Of a stretch of 18,325 bases of DNA, positions 6,945 through 14,076 are shown piece by piece. The stretch lies in contig DAOTVS010000266.1 in the NCBI GenBank assembly GCA_034436375.1, forward strand, positions 1-18,325, read 5' to 3'. The notes beneath the pieces were generated by a model. It had not been told where the DNA came from, did not search any database, and worked only from the letters and a program-made list of their open reading frames with translations. The position numbers and the translations under genes are program-made. Source of the DNA: DAOTVS01 sp034436375 (lineage in GTDB: Bacteria > Chloroflexota > Anaerolineae > SpSt-313). The first letter of the stretch is position 1. The number at the start of each line of letters is the position of its first letter.

Positions 6945-8051
6945 CTAATCCTGCACGCCATCCAGGCAGTAGCGGGTCAGCTCCGCCACGCTCAGTTCCT
7001 CGATGCCGAGGCGCTTGAGGGTGCGGCCCTTGCGCCAGAAATCGGTCTGATGGATGATGCAGCCCAGGCGGATGATCGAGTCGATGCACTCGACCGAAAC
7101 GCCGTAGCGCTGCCCCAGGGCAGCGATGGGCACCAGGCTCATGGGCACATCCTCAAAGATGTAGCGGTGCATCAGGGTGGAGGGCGCCCGGATGCCCCGG
7201 TAGCCGGGCTGGTTCTGGATGGCATCGTAGAGGGTGGCGCCGGTAGCGTCGTAGGCCATCTTCAGCCACTCGAGCGCCGAGCGCGCGCGGATGCCCAGCG
7301 CCGCGGCCACCGTCACCCGCTCGCGGTCCAGCGCCTCCAGCACTTTGGCCACCGAGGGGGTGACGCCTTCGAGGTAGAACTGGAACTCGCCCCGTGTCGA
7401 CTCGATGCGCCCCGCATTGAGGAGCGTCAGGGCTGGGTGAAAGATGGCGCCCATGTTGTTCAGCCCCGTGTGCAGCACGCTGACTCCATCGATAAACTGG
7501 GGATAGGCCGGGCGGAGCGAGTCCAGCACCTGGGCCGTGCGTGTGGCGGGCAGGGCCGCCAGAGGCACCGCCTCTTTGATGCCAAAGATACGCGCCTGGG
7601 CGGGGCCGTCGGAGCGGCTGGCATAGATCAAGGTCTCCGCTTCCGCCACGGTCACATCGGCCCGGCAGCCGCTGTCGCGCAGCACCTTGATCACCTCCAG
7701 CGCCCCGCCCGTGCGCCCCGGGTGCAGCACCAGAGTCTGCCCATCGCGCAGGTAAGGCGCCACAGCGCGGGCGATATCGGCATGCGCGGTGGAGGGCAGC
7801 ACGATCATGATCAGCTCGGCCCCTTCGACCGCCTCACCGATATCGGAAGTGACCCGCTCCAGCCGCCCGAACCCACGCGGCCCGCCATCGTAACTCTCCA
7901 GCTCGATGCCGCCACGGCCTTTGATAGCCGCCACATTAGCGGCCGTCCGATTGTAAAGGGTAACGGGAAAGCCCAACAGCGCCAGGTGAGCCGCCATTGA
8001 TTTGCCCCCGTGCCCCGCACCAACGACCGTGTAACGCGTCTCCGTGCCCAT
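6945..8051 (-). CDS. NAD(P)-dependent octopine/nopaline dehydrogenase family protein
   Basis: A 368-residue oxidoreductase from ATG 8051. The N-terminal Rossmann domain starts YTVVGAGHGGKSMAAHLALL (GAGHGG at 11-16) and binds NAD(P). The C-terminal half has GLNNMGAIFHPALTLL, matching the alpha-helical domain of octopine/nopaline dehydrogenases, with a His in the position expected for catalysis. The family reduces imines of amino acids with 2-oxo acids (opines) or related substrates; the physiological substrate cannot be read here. The frame is open to ATG 8090, but ATG 8051 is preferred because AAAGGA lies about eight bases upstream and the Rossmann strand begins directly after it. It has its own promoter at 8257-8284, leaving a leader of about 200 bases. 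Confidence 0.82.
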   Translation of the reverse strand: MGTETRYTVVGAGHGGKSMAAHLALLGFPVTLYNRTAANVAAIKGRGGIELESYDGGPRGFGRLERVTSDIGEAVEGAELIMIVLPSTAHADIARAVAPYLRDGQTLVLHPGRTGGALEVIKVLRDSGCRADVTVAEAETLIYASRSDGPAQARIFGIKEAVPLAALPATRTAQVLDSLRPAYPQFIDGVSVLHTGLNNMGAIFHPALTLLNAGRIESTRGEFQFYLEGVTPSVAKVLEALDRERVTVAAALGIRARSALEWLKMAYDATGATLYDAIQNQPGYRGIRAPSTLMHRYIFEDVPMSLVPIAALGQRYGVSVECIDSIIRLGCIIHQTDFWRKGRTLKRLGIEELSVAELTRYCLDGVQD

Positions 8052-8256
8052 GGTCCGATCCTTTCCGATCAAGTCCAGGGCAGAGCCCATCGGCCGTACA
8101 GAGATTTCCGCTCAGGCCCGCCCCGGATACGCGATAACCGTGACCAACTCTCAACAGCAGCTGGCGCTGTGCAGGAAGGGCTGTAGATCGTCTCCTGGAA
8201 GCTAGGCCAGGGAAGATGAGGTAACCACAGCCGGGATGGATGCGCAGGAGGTATGC

Positions 8257-8284
8257 ATTGTACCTATTGTGGCGGCCCTGTCAA
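8257..8284 (-). promoter_or_regulatory. Strong sigma-70-type promoter of the dehydrogenase gene, bracketed by TATGCAT sites
   Basis: On the minus strand a perfect TTGACA (8284-8279) and TACAAT (8262-8257, 5 of 6) are 16 bp apart. TATGCAT occurs on both sides of the core: at 8252-8258, at the -10/start region, and at 8286-8292, just upstream of -35, 34 bp apart. This spacing would suit a repressor. The promoter lies 29 bp beyond the DegV stop, so the dehydrogenase is separately transcribed. The roughly 200-base leader (8052-8250) contains no gene or riboswitch that I can recognise. Confidence 0.6.
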
Positions 8285-8312
8285 CTATGCATATTCTCTT
8301 TTCGTGCGCCGT

Positions 8313-9161
8313 CTAGAGGTTGGCCGGCAAGCCGATGATTGCCATCGCCTTGGGGCCGACATGAGAGGAGATCGCGGGCCCCACCTCAGCCACAAAGATC
8401 TGCTCGCGCGGGAAACTAAACCGCTGGGCCACGCGGTCGGCGTACTCTTGCGCCGCCTCGGGCTGGCGCGTGTGAAAGATGGCCAGCCGTTTGTAGGGCG
8501 CGCGCGCATCTGTAAGCTCCATCAGACGGGTGAGGCCACGCTCATAAGAGCGCACGGTGCCCAGGATTTTGAGCTCGCCATCGCCAAAGGTGAGAATGGG
8601 CTTGATATTAAAGACCCGCAGGACGCGTTCCAGCATGGGGATCAGCCGGTCAGCGCGGCCCCCTTTGCGGATCCATTCCACGGTATTGAGCAGGATCGGG
8701 AACTGGACGGCTTCGCGACAGGCCTCCAGGTGACGCACGATCTTGCCGACCGGCTCGCCAGCATCTGCCATGTCGGCCGCCTCAAGGGCCAGGAAGGCCG
8801 AGCCCCACGAGACGAAATGCGAGTCGAACACGGTCACCTTGCCTGGGAACTGCTGGGCAGCCAACCAGGCCGAGTTGTAGGTGCCGCTGTGCTTGCTGGT
8901 GATGGCAACGCACAGGACCTCATCGCCCGCCTCGACCACGCTACGAAAGGCCTGCTCGAACCTGGCCGGCGCGGGTTGCGACGTCTGCGGATGGGCGACA
9001 GTCTCGGCCTTGGCCCAGAACTCGTCCCGTGTGATCGTGCCGTCGTCGTAAACCTCTTCGCCAAAGCGCACCACCAGGGGCACCACCGGCATGCCGCGCT
9101 GCGCAGCCAGGTCCGCAGGCACCTCACAGGCGTCATCAACCACGATCCGCAAAGCGCACAT
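8313..9161 (-). CDS. DegV family fatty-acid-binding protein
   Basis: A 282-residue protein with DegV landmarks: a first strand RIVVDDACEVPADL (residues 5-18), TSQPAP (60-65), SGTYNSAWLAAQ (92 onward), FDSHFVSWG, an NTVEWIRKGGR segment, and a C-terminal HVGPKA loop. DegV proteins (FakB in firmicutes) bind a fatty acid for phosphorylation by FakA; no kinase gene is visible here, so its partner must be elsewhere. The family normally has Asp-Ser (DSxxD) in the first motif; here Ser is replaced by Asp, which may alter ligand contact. ATG 9161 is chosen over TTG 9164 because GGAGG is about seven bases from the ATG. Length is normal. Confidence 0.88.
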   Translation of the reverse strand: MCALRIVVDDACEVPADLAAQRGMPVVPLVVRFGEEVYDDGTITRDEFWAKAETVAHPQTSQPAPARFEQAFRSVVEAGDEVLCVAITSKHSGTYNSAWLAAQQFPGKVTVFDSHFVSWGSAFLALEAADMADAGEPVGKIVRHLEACREAVQFPILLNTVEWIRKGGRADRLIPMLERVLRVFNIKPILTFGDGELKILGTVRSYERGLTRLMELTDARAPYKRLAIFHTRQPEAAQEYADRVAQRFSFPREQIFVAEVGPAISSHVGPKAMAIIGLPANL

Positions 9162-9457
9162 CAATTGTCCTCCACGTCAATCATAGCATAAAGGATACCA
9201 ATCTTATCTTCTTATCCTTCGTGCCTATATAACACAGTCATACGCCTTACGGTGCGCTCCATTCGGACAAGGCTTGTGGTGAAGAGGGCTTGTGACAAGC
9301 GGGCAACACAGGCCACCGGCCTATCTCTACAAGGGCGCTGCCTGGTCCCGACCCAGGGAGGAGAAGTGGATGCAACTGCACGTGATCAGTTGACACTCGC
9401 ACAGCCTGCGCCTAATATGGCCCTACTTCACCCCAACCAAGAGAGGAGTCACCCGGC
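9162..9457. other. Divergent intergenic region, 296 bp
   Basis: This region lies between the divergently read DegV and DUF89 genes. It carries AT-rich sequence around 9180-9235 (including TATATAAC on plus and TATGAT on minus) where promoters for both genes would be expected, but I find no hexamer pair with proper spacing. A GCTTG-TGA-CAAGC hairpin lies near 9288-9300. I see no gene. Confidence 0.4.
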
Positions 9458-10444
9458 ATGCGTACCGGCCTTCCCTGCCCAGCCTGCATTATCGATGATC
9501 TGCGCGGCGCCCTGCAAGATGCCGTTTCCGATGAGACTCTGCGGCGCAGCATTTTGCGTGAGGCGCTGGCAGAGCTTGCTGGCTCCTTCGATTACGAGCA
9601 CATTCCCTCCTTCTACATCACCCGGGCGCATCGCCTGCTGAAGACGCGCGCCGGGGTCGAGATGCCCTTTCGCGCCCTGCGCGAGCGCTGCAATGCCGCC
9701 GGGCTCGCCTTGGCCCCGCGCATCGGCGCCCGGGCGGCCGCCATTACCGACCCTGGCGAGCGCCTGCGCTTCCTGATACGCTGGGCCATCGCTGGCAATC
9801 ACCTGGACTTCCGTACCGTAGGCACCGGTTATGATCTGGCGCCCGACCGCATCGAGGCGGCGCTGGAAACTGTGCTGAGCGAGGGCCTGGCCATTGACCA
9901 TACGCCCAGGCTGCTGACCCTGCTCCGTGAGCGGCCGCGCGTGCTCTACCTGGCCGACAATGTGGGTGAGATTGCCCTCGACATGCTCCTCATCCGCGAG
10001 TTGCAGGATCATTACGGCTGTACAGTGACCGTGGCCGTCAAAGGCGGGCCCATCACCTCCGACGCCGTCCTCGCTGATGCCGAGGCCGTGGGGTTGACTG
10101 CTGTTGCGCCCGTGATCGTGGCCGGGCCGGATACGCTCGGCATTCCTATCGACGAGGAAATGTCGGCCGAGTTGCGCGCGGCCCTCGCCAGCGCCGGGCT
10201 GGTCATCGCCAAAGGGCAGGCCAACTACTATGCCCTTTCCGAGCTTGCGGGTCCCCACACGAGTTCTGACGAATACCCGGTGCTGACCAGGGGTCCCTAC
10301 ACCCGTCAGGACTCGTGTGGGAGCCCGGTTGCGCCCACACTGCGCGCTCCCTGCGCCTGCCTTCTGCGCACCAAGTGCCTCCTCGCCGCCTCGTCCCTCG
10401 GCCTCGACTGCCCGCGCGCCAACGTCGCCGCGGTTCTGGGGTAG
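9458..10444 (+). CDS. DUF89/ARMT1-like metal-dependent phosphatase, with palindromic in-frame insertion
   Basis: A 328-residue protein. The N-terminal CPAC (Cys7, Cys10), GNHLDF around 113, LYLADNVGEIALDMLLIREL (163-182, metal-site Asp167 and Asn168), VKGGPITSDAVLADAEAVGL (195-214) and AKGQANYYALSE (251-262) follow the DUF89 family, proposed damage-control phosphatases acting on phosphorylated metabolites. Family members normally pass from this last motif to a hydrophobic LLxxKC segment within a few residues. Here about 35 extra residues (265-299) intervene before CLLRTKCLLAASSLG, and the DNA of that stretch contains a near-perfect palindrome. The frame is kept, so the protein may still fold. 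The stop codon lies inside a second, perfect palindrome. GAGAGGAG precedes ATG 9458. Confidence 0.82.
   Translation: MRTGLPCPACIIDDLRGALQDAVSDETLRRSILREALAELAGSFDYEHIPSFYITRAHRLLKTRAGVEMPFRALRERCNAAGLALAPRIGARAAAITDPGERLRFLIRWAIAGNHLDFRTVGTGYDLAPDRIEAALETVLSEGLAIDHTPRLLTLLRERPRVLYLADNVGEIALDMLLIRELQDHYGCTVTVAVKGGPITSDAVLADAEAVGLTAVAPVIVAGPDTLGIPIDEEMSAELRAALASAGLVIAKGQANYYALSELAGPHTSSDEYPVLTRGPYTRQDSCGSPVAPTLRAPCACLLRTKCLLAASSLGLDCPRANVAAVLG
10254..10321. repeat. 68-bp palindromic element inside the DUF89 coding region
   Basis: The arms 10254-10271 and 10304-10321 are inverted repeats matching at 17 of 18 positions, around a 32-base centre that has a small internal GACC-AGG-GGTC hairpin. The element keeps the DUF89 reading frame and encodes approximately residues 266-288. 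Its location coincides with extra residues relative to the family. The exact insertion boundaries cannot be fixed; there is a partial CGGG/CCCG extension beyond the arms. Confidence 0.7.
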
Positions 10445-10499
10445 AGTTGGGGTGAGGGAAACAGGATATTTCCCTCACCCCAACTCTACCCCAGAACCG
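10431..10499. repeat. Perfect 31-bp-arm palindrome overlapping the DUF89 stop codon
   Basis: The arms 10431-10461 and 10469-10499 are exact inverted repeats with a 7-base loop (CAGGATA). The left arm encodes the last three residues and stop (TAG 10442-10444) of the DUF89 gene; the right arm ends 48 bp before the second ECF sigma gene. No T-tract follows, so if it terminates transcription it does so atypically. It could also be a mobile palindrome or an mRNA-stability hairpin. Confidence 0.8.
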
Positions 10500-10547
10500 A
10501 ATAAACGCCTCCTCTTCTGCGTCCTACAAGTGAAGGGGATACCCAGG

Positions 10548-11114
10548 ATGACCAACCTCATGACCGACGCGGCCCTCATCCAACGCGCCCGCAGGGGCGA
10601 TCAAAAGGCTTTTGGAGAGCTGGTATTGCGCTACCGGCGGCCGGTATTGAGCGTCGCCTATCGCATGACCGGCGATGCGGCGTCGGCAGAGGATATCGCG
10701 CAAGCAGCCTTTCTGCAGGCCTGGCAGCAGTTGGGTACACTGCATGAGAGTGCGGCCTTGAAGGGTTGGCTCTACCGCCTGGCCGTGAACGCCAGCATCG
10801 ATCATCTGCGCCGCAACCCGGCCCCGGCGGACCTGAGCGACGAGGCCGCCGACCCAGCGCCCACGCCCGAGGGAGAAGCCCTGGAGCGCGAGCGGGCCGA
10901 GGCGGTGCGCCGGGCCGTGCTCGCGCTGCCGGAGCAGTGCCGGGCGGCGCTCATCCTGCGTGAGTTTGAGGGCCTTTCGTACAAAGAGGTGGCTCAGGCA
11001 CTCGCGATCCCACTGGGCACAGTCATGTCACGGCTGAGCTATGCACGCGGCTTGCTGCGGGCCGCTCTTGGCCCATACCTGGCCTACACATCGCGCTCGT
11101 TGGAGGAAAGATGA
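10548..11114 (+). CDS. RNA polymerase sigma factor, ECF (sigma-70 family)
   Basis: A 188-residue ECF sigma factor. Region 2 spans about residues 18-90 (AEDIAQAAFLQAWQ, LKGWLYRLAVNASIDHLRR). An Ala/Pro/Asp/Glu-rich linker (91-115) leads to region 4 at about 117-175, with the helix-turn-helix LSYKEVAQALAIPLGTVMSRL typical of ECF sigma factors. ATG 10548 has AAGGGG at 10533-10538; the frame is open upstream into the palindrome and the DUF89 tail, but that part has no sigma-like residues. The stop overlaps the next start (ATGA at 11111-11114), the classical coupling between an ECF sigma factor and its anti-sigma factor. It differs clearly from the ECF factor at 1659, so the two probably control different regulons. 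Confidence 0.9.
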   Translation: MTNLMTDAALIQRARRGDQKAFGELVLRYRRPVLSVAYRMTGDAASAEDIAQAAFLQAWQQLGTLHESAALKGWLYRLAVNASIDHLRRNPAPADLSDEAADPAPTPEGEALERERAEAVRRAVLALPEQCRAALILREFEGLSYKEVAQALAIPLGTVMSRLSYARGLLRAALGPYLAYTSRSLEER

Positions 11115-11632
11115 AAGAGGAAGCCCGGAAGGTGGACGCGCTGGACCGCCAGCTCGCAGAGAGTTGCGGCGGGCCGGAGGAAGCTGCAGCGCTGCGCCGG
11201 TCTCTGTCGCTCTACACCCTGCCGCCGGAGGAACCAGGGGCTGCCGAAGCCTTTTGGGCGCAATTGCAGCCCCGGCTCGCCCCCCGCAAGCCAGACCCGG
11301 CGCTCTGCCTGACGCCGCTGATCCTGGCCGCGGGGCATGCGCTCTGGCAGGGCGTGCTGGTGGCGCTGGGCATCATCACCCTGACTGGCGGGTGGACGGC
11401 CCTTACCGCCTGGATGGCGCAGATCAACCTCGTTCCGGCCAGTTGGGGCAACTGTGGGCCTCTACCCGACCTGCACTCGCTGGCGGCACTGATCCCCGCC
11501 TCGTGGGCGGCGCCGTTGGGATGGGTGGGCCTGTTCGCCATGAGCTGGGCCCTGCTGCTGGGCCTGGCCCTGTGCTACGGCGCCTGGTTGTTCCTTTGGC
11601 TGCAACCAGCGCGGCGTGGGTTGCGTATGTAA
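11111..11632 (+). CDS. Probable anti-sigma factor, two-helix membrane protein
   Basis: A 173-residue protein. A soluble N-terminal part (1-64) contains YTLPPEEPGAAEAFWAQLQPRL, resembling the short segment before the membrane helix in Chloroflexota anti-sigma proteins. Two hydrophobic regions follow, at about 66-101 and 134-163, with a loop of about 30 residues that contains Cys115. No zinc-binding HxxxCxxC is seen, so it is not a ZAS-type anti-sigma factor. The function is inferred mainly from its 4-bp overlap with the sigma gene and from its layout; sequence alone would give only a membrane protein of unknown function. It is followed after 16 bp by a polytopic membrane protein gene. Confidence 0.6.
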   Translation: MKEEARKVDALDRQLAESCGGPEEAAALRRSLSLYTLPPEEPGAAEAFWAQLQPRLAPRKPDPALCLTPLILAAGHALWQGVLVALGIITLTGGWTALTAWMAQINLVPASWGNCGPLPDLHSLAALIPASWAAPLGWVGLFAMSWALLLGLALCYGAWLFLWLQPARRGLRM

Positions 11633-11648
11633 AGTGGAGGTATCTGAC

Positions 11649-12626
11649 ATGGATTACACGGCCATTCTCAAGCGCGCCTGGCACGTCACCTGGCACCAGC
11701 GCTCGCTCTGGTTCTTCGGCATTCTGCTCGCCCTCTTCGGCGGCGCCAGAGGAGGCGGCGGGGGCGGAGGGAACGGCGGCCAGGCAACGCAGATCTTCGA
11801 CTACCGGCTCAACGGCTCCGATATCAGCGGCCTGCACTTTGCCCCCAATGCGGCCCTGATCCTGATGATCGTGGGTGTCGCTCTGCTGTTCATACTGGTG
11901 CTGGTCATCGTCTCGATCATCGTCAACTATCTCAGCCAGGGCGCACTCATCGGCATGGTCGATGAGGTCGAGCGCACCGAGCGCACCACCATCTCCAGCG
12001 GCTTTCGCACCGGCTGGGAGCGCTTCCTGCGCCTGTTTGCCATCGCCCTGGTCATCGGCATCCCAACGGCCGTCGTGGCCCTGATCACCCTGGGCCTCGC
12101 CATTTCGCCGCTTATCCTGATCGTGCCGGCCATCGCCATGCACAGCCCCATCCTGGCGGTGATTGGGGTCATCATGGCCATCGGGCTGTTTCTGCTCTGG
12201 CTACTCGGCATTTTTGTGCTCTCGGCCGTGCTCAGCCTGCTGAAAGAGTTCATGTATCGTCGTTGTGTGCTGGAACGGGAAGGCGTCTTCCCATCCATCG
12301 GCGAGGGCTATCGCATGGTGCGCCGCAACCTGCGCGATGCGGGGCTGGCGTGGCTCTTGCTCTTCGGCCTGGGCATTGCCTTTGGCGTCGTCATGATTGT
12401 GGTGGTGCTGGCGGGCATCGCCTTCTTCGCTGCACCGGGGCTGCTGGGCTGGGCCCTGTCACGCTCGCTGCTGGGCGCCCTCTGCGCCGCATCGCCCTTC
12501 TTCCTGATCTTTGTGGGCGCCATGATCTTCATCCAGGCGCTCTGGCTGATCTTCCACTCCGCCTTCTGGACGCTCGTCTACCGTGAGATTGCCGCCCGCG
12601 AACAGACGCCGGCGCCCGTCGCCTGA
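11649..12626 (+). CDS. Polytopic membrane protein (paralogue A)
   Basis: A 325-residue protein with about six hydrophobic segments (roughly 20-31, 66-93, 126-160, 166-197, 232-262, 278-305). After the first segment comes a striking glycine run (residues 31-44). The N-terminus MDYTAILKRAWHVTWHQRSLW, the central YRRCVLEREG (203-212) and the C-terminal FHSAFWTLVYREI (302-314) recur in the gene at 13127, so the two are paralogues. I do not recognise a characterised function. ATG 11649 is chosen over upstream starts because GTGGAGG sits about eight bases before it. It forms an apparent operon with the ECF sigma and anti-sigma genes, so it may be a regulatory target or part of an envelope-stress response. 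Confidence 0.75.
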   Translation: MDYTAILKRAWHVTWHQRSLWFFGILLALFGGARGGGGGGGNGGQATQIFDYRLNGSDISGLHFAPNAALILMIVGVALLFILVLVIVSIIVNYLSQGALIGMVDEVERTERTTISSGFRTGWERFLRLFAIALVIGIPTAVVALITLGLAISPLILIVPAIAMHSPILAVIGVIMAIGLFLLWLLGIFVLSAVLSLLKEFMYRRCVLEREGVFPSIGEGYRMVRRNLRDAGLAWLLLFGLGIAFGVVMIVVVLAGIAFFAAPGLLGWALSRSLLGALCAASPFFLIFVGAMIFIQALWLIFHSAFWTLVYREIAAREQTPAPVA

Positions 12627-12687
12627 TTGACGAGGAATCACCACGCACGTAGCAAGCAACGATGATCTCCGTCTGCGGCCCCTCCAA

Positions 12688-12720
12688 TACGTCATCCTTC
12701 GCGTTGCTCAGGATGACGTA
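12688..12720. terminator. Hairpin with 11-bp arms after paralogue A
   Basis: The arms 12688-12698 and 12710-12720 are perfect inverted repeats around an 11-base loop (TCGCGTTGCTC). It lies 61 bp after the stop and has no T-tract. The sequence resembles a widespread bacterial interspersed palindrome of the type GTCATCCTGAGCAACGCGAA, recalled from experience, so it may be a repeat that acts as a transcript end. Confidence 0.5.
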
Positions 12721-12741
12721 CTAGCGAGGTTGTCCTCCCTC

Positions 12742-13032
12742 GGGGTCTAGAAGCAATACCTTTCAAATAAGGAGCGAGACTGAAGCACTTCTGCGGGCAA
12801 ACCCGGTTGCGCGCTCGAGCAGGGCCACCCGAGGCTGAAGCCATCGGGCTCAGAGCGGCGAAGCCCCCTTCGGGGCTTGTGCTAGAGCATTCTTCGCTGC
12901 TCAAGCCAACCTTCTCACACACGAGCCCGCAGGGCTTTGCTCTGCTCAGCCCGACGGCTTCAGCCTCGGGTCCCCTTACTGCATGCAGCTGCATGCAGCA
13001 CGCTTATTTGAAAGGTATTGCTTCTAGACCCC
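12742..13032. mobile_element. 291-bp MITE-like element with 30-bp perfect terminal inverted repeats and 6-bp target duplication
   Basis: The ends 12742-12771 and 13003-13032 are exact inverted repeats. TCCCTC occurs directly outside both ends (12736-12741 and 13033-13038), as a target-site duplication would. Inside is a nested imperfect inverted repeat (12828-12856 against 12939-12970), a small hairpin (12861-12878) and a perfect 20-bp palindrome (12979-12998), so much of the element can fold into one branched cruciform or RNA. There is no credible transposase or other gene inside. It separates the two paralogous membrane-protein genes. Confidence 0.85.
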
Positions 13033-13047
13033 TCCCTCGCCCAGATC

Positions 13048-13075
13048 TTGCACTATCGCACAACGCTCGTATACT
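13048..13075 (+). promoter_or_regulatory. Candidate promoter of paralogue B and possibly the GH51 operon
   Basis: TTGCAC (13048-13053) and TATACT (13070-13075, 5 of 6 with TATAAT) are 16 bp apart. Transcription would begin near 13082, 45 bp before the start codon at 13127. It starts only about 10 bp beyond the right target-site copy of the 291-bp element. Confidence 0.5.
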
Positions 13076-13126
13076 AGAGTCAGCGCTCTGTGTTCTTTCC
13101 GGTTTCCTTTCCCTCAAGGCAGGTCC

Positions 13127-14068
13127 ATGAGCTACATTGCTATCCTCAGGCGCGCCGTGCGCATCATGATGCACCAGCCGTCGCCGTGGGCGTTGGCCCT
13201 GGTACCCGCGCTGCTCGCCGTGGGTGGGCTGGCGCTGGCCGGGGCACAGGCCGGCGCATCAGTGGTGCTGCGAGCACTGCTCAGTCAGCTGCCTATGCGG
13301 CCCGCAACCGGGGGGGCATGGGCGGTCCTCTCCTTCCTTGTCATACTCATCGGCCTGCTTTGGGGTGTGCTGGCCCTGTTGGGCAGCTATTGCGCCCAGG
13401 CGGGGCTCATCGCCATGATCGCCGAGGCCGCCGGCGCAGGTCAGGCTCACCTGCACACGGGCCTGCGCTGGGGGCAGCGGCGCGGCCTATCGCTCCTGCT
13501 GATCGCCCTGCTGGTGATCGTGCCCATCTTGCTGGCAACTGTGGCGCTATCCGTCGCGCTCTCGCCGCCCGCCGCGCCGCTCCTTTTCCTCATGGCTTTC
13601 AGCCGCGCGGGCCACTCGTGGCTGCCGGCCTGCCTGCTCGTGCTCTCCCTGCGGATCGCGCTGGGTCTGGCCCTGCTCACCATCAGCATCACGGCCGGCA
13701 TCCTGCTCGAGATCGCCTACCGCCGCTGCGTGCTGGCCGGCGAGGGCGCGCTCACCTCGATTCGCTCGGCCTGTTGGCTGCTGCGGGCGCACTGGCGCGC
13801 CTGCTTTGGCACCTGGCTCTCACTCCTCGCCGTCAGCCTCGCCCTCATCGTGATCGGCGCACCACTCGGGCTCGCCGGGCTCGTCTGCGCCGCGGCGCTG
13901 GCGGCGCTTGTCGCCGCCCTCCTGCCCCCCCTGGCCGCCCTCATCGTCGTCAGTGTGCCAGGATTGCTTCTTGCCAGCGCCATCCTCGCCATCCTGACCG
14001 CAGCCCATATCTTTTTCCACTCTACAGTGTGGACCCTGGCCTATCGGCAATTGACGATAGAAAGGTAA
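13127..14068 (+). CDS. Polytopic membrane protein (paralogue B)
   Basis: A 313-residue, very hydrophobic Ala/Leu-rich protein with about six membrane segments (roughly 22-45, 63-88, 120-148, 167-195, 226-262, 265-298). It shares with the gene at 11649 its start (MSYIAILRRA...HQxSxW), a QAGLIAMIAEA/QGALIGMVDEV segment, YRRCVLAGEG at 198-207, and FHSTVWTLAYRQL at the end, so they are diverged duplicates. Overall identity appears low outside these blocks, and this copy lacks the glycine run. Function unknown. ATG 13127 has only a weak AGG upstream. The gene ends 8 bp before the GH51 start, so it may be cotranscribed with the arabinofuranosidase; this could mean a link to sugar uptake or only gene packing. 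Confidence 0.72.
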   Translation: MSYIAILRRAVRIMMHQPSPWALALVPALLAVGGLALAGAQAGASVVLRALLSQLPMRPATGGAWAVLSFLVILIGLLWGVLALLGSYCAQAGLIAMIAEAAGAGQAHLHTGLRWGQRRGLSLLLIALLVIVPILLATVALSVALSPPAAPLLFLMAFSRAGHSWLPACLLVLSLRIALGLALLTISITAGILLEIAYRRCVLAGEGALTSIRSACWLLRAHWRACFGTWLSLLAVSLALIVIGAPLGLAGLVCAAALAALVAALLPPLAALIVVSVPGLLLASAILAILTAAHIFFHSTVWTLAYRQLTIER

Positions 14069-14076
14069 GGAGGATT

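Noticed and set aside
6918..8000. 360-codon plus-strand frame opposite the dehydrogenase
   Set aside because: The minus-strand protein has a Rossmann motif and a promoter; the plus frame looks like an antisense shadow.
8052..8250. Riboswitch in the long leader of the dehydrogenase gene
   Set aside because: I could not match conserved elements of any riboswitch class by eye; a covariance-model search would be needed.
12692..13130. Short frames (about 100 codons on each strand) across the 291-bp element
   Set aside because: They run through inverted repeats, and their translations are partly mirror-like products of the palindromes; no ribosome binding site or family match.
13090..14076. Upstream extension of the GH51 frame by about 330 codons
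   Set aside because: The extension lies in another frame over paralogue B and is Arg/Ala/Pro-rich; ATG 14077 has a strong ribosome binding site and begins the GH51 domain.
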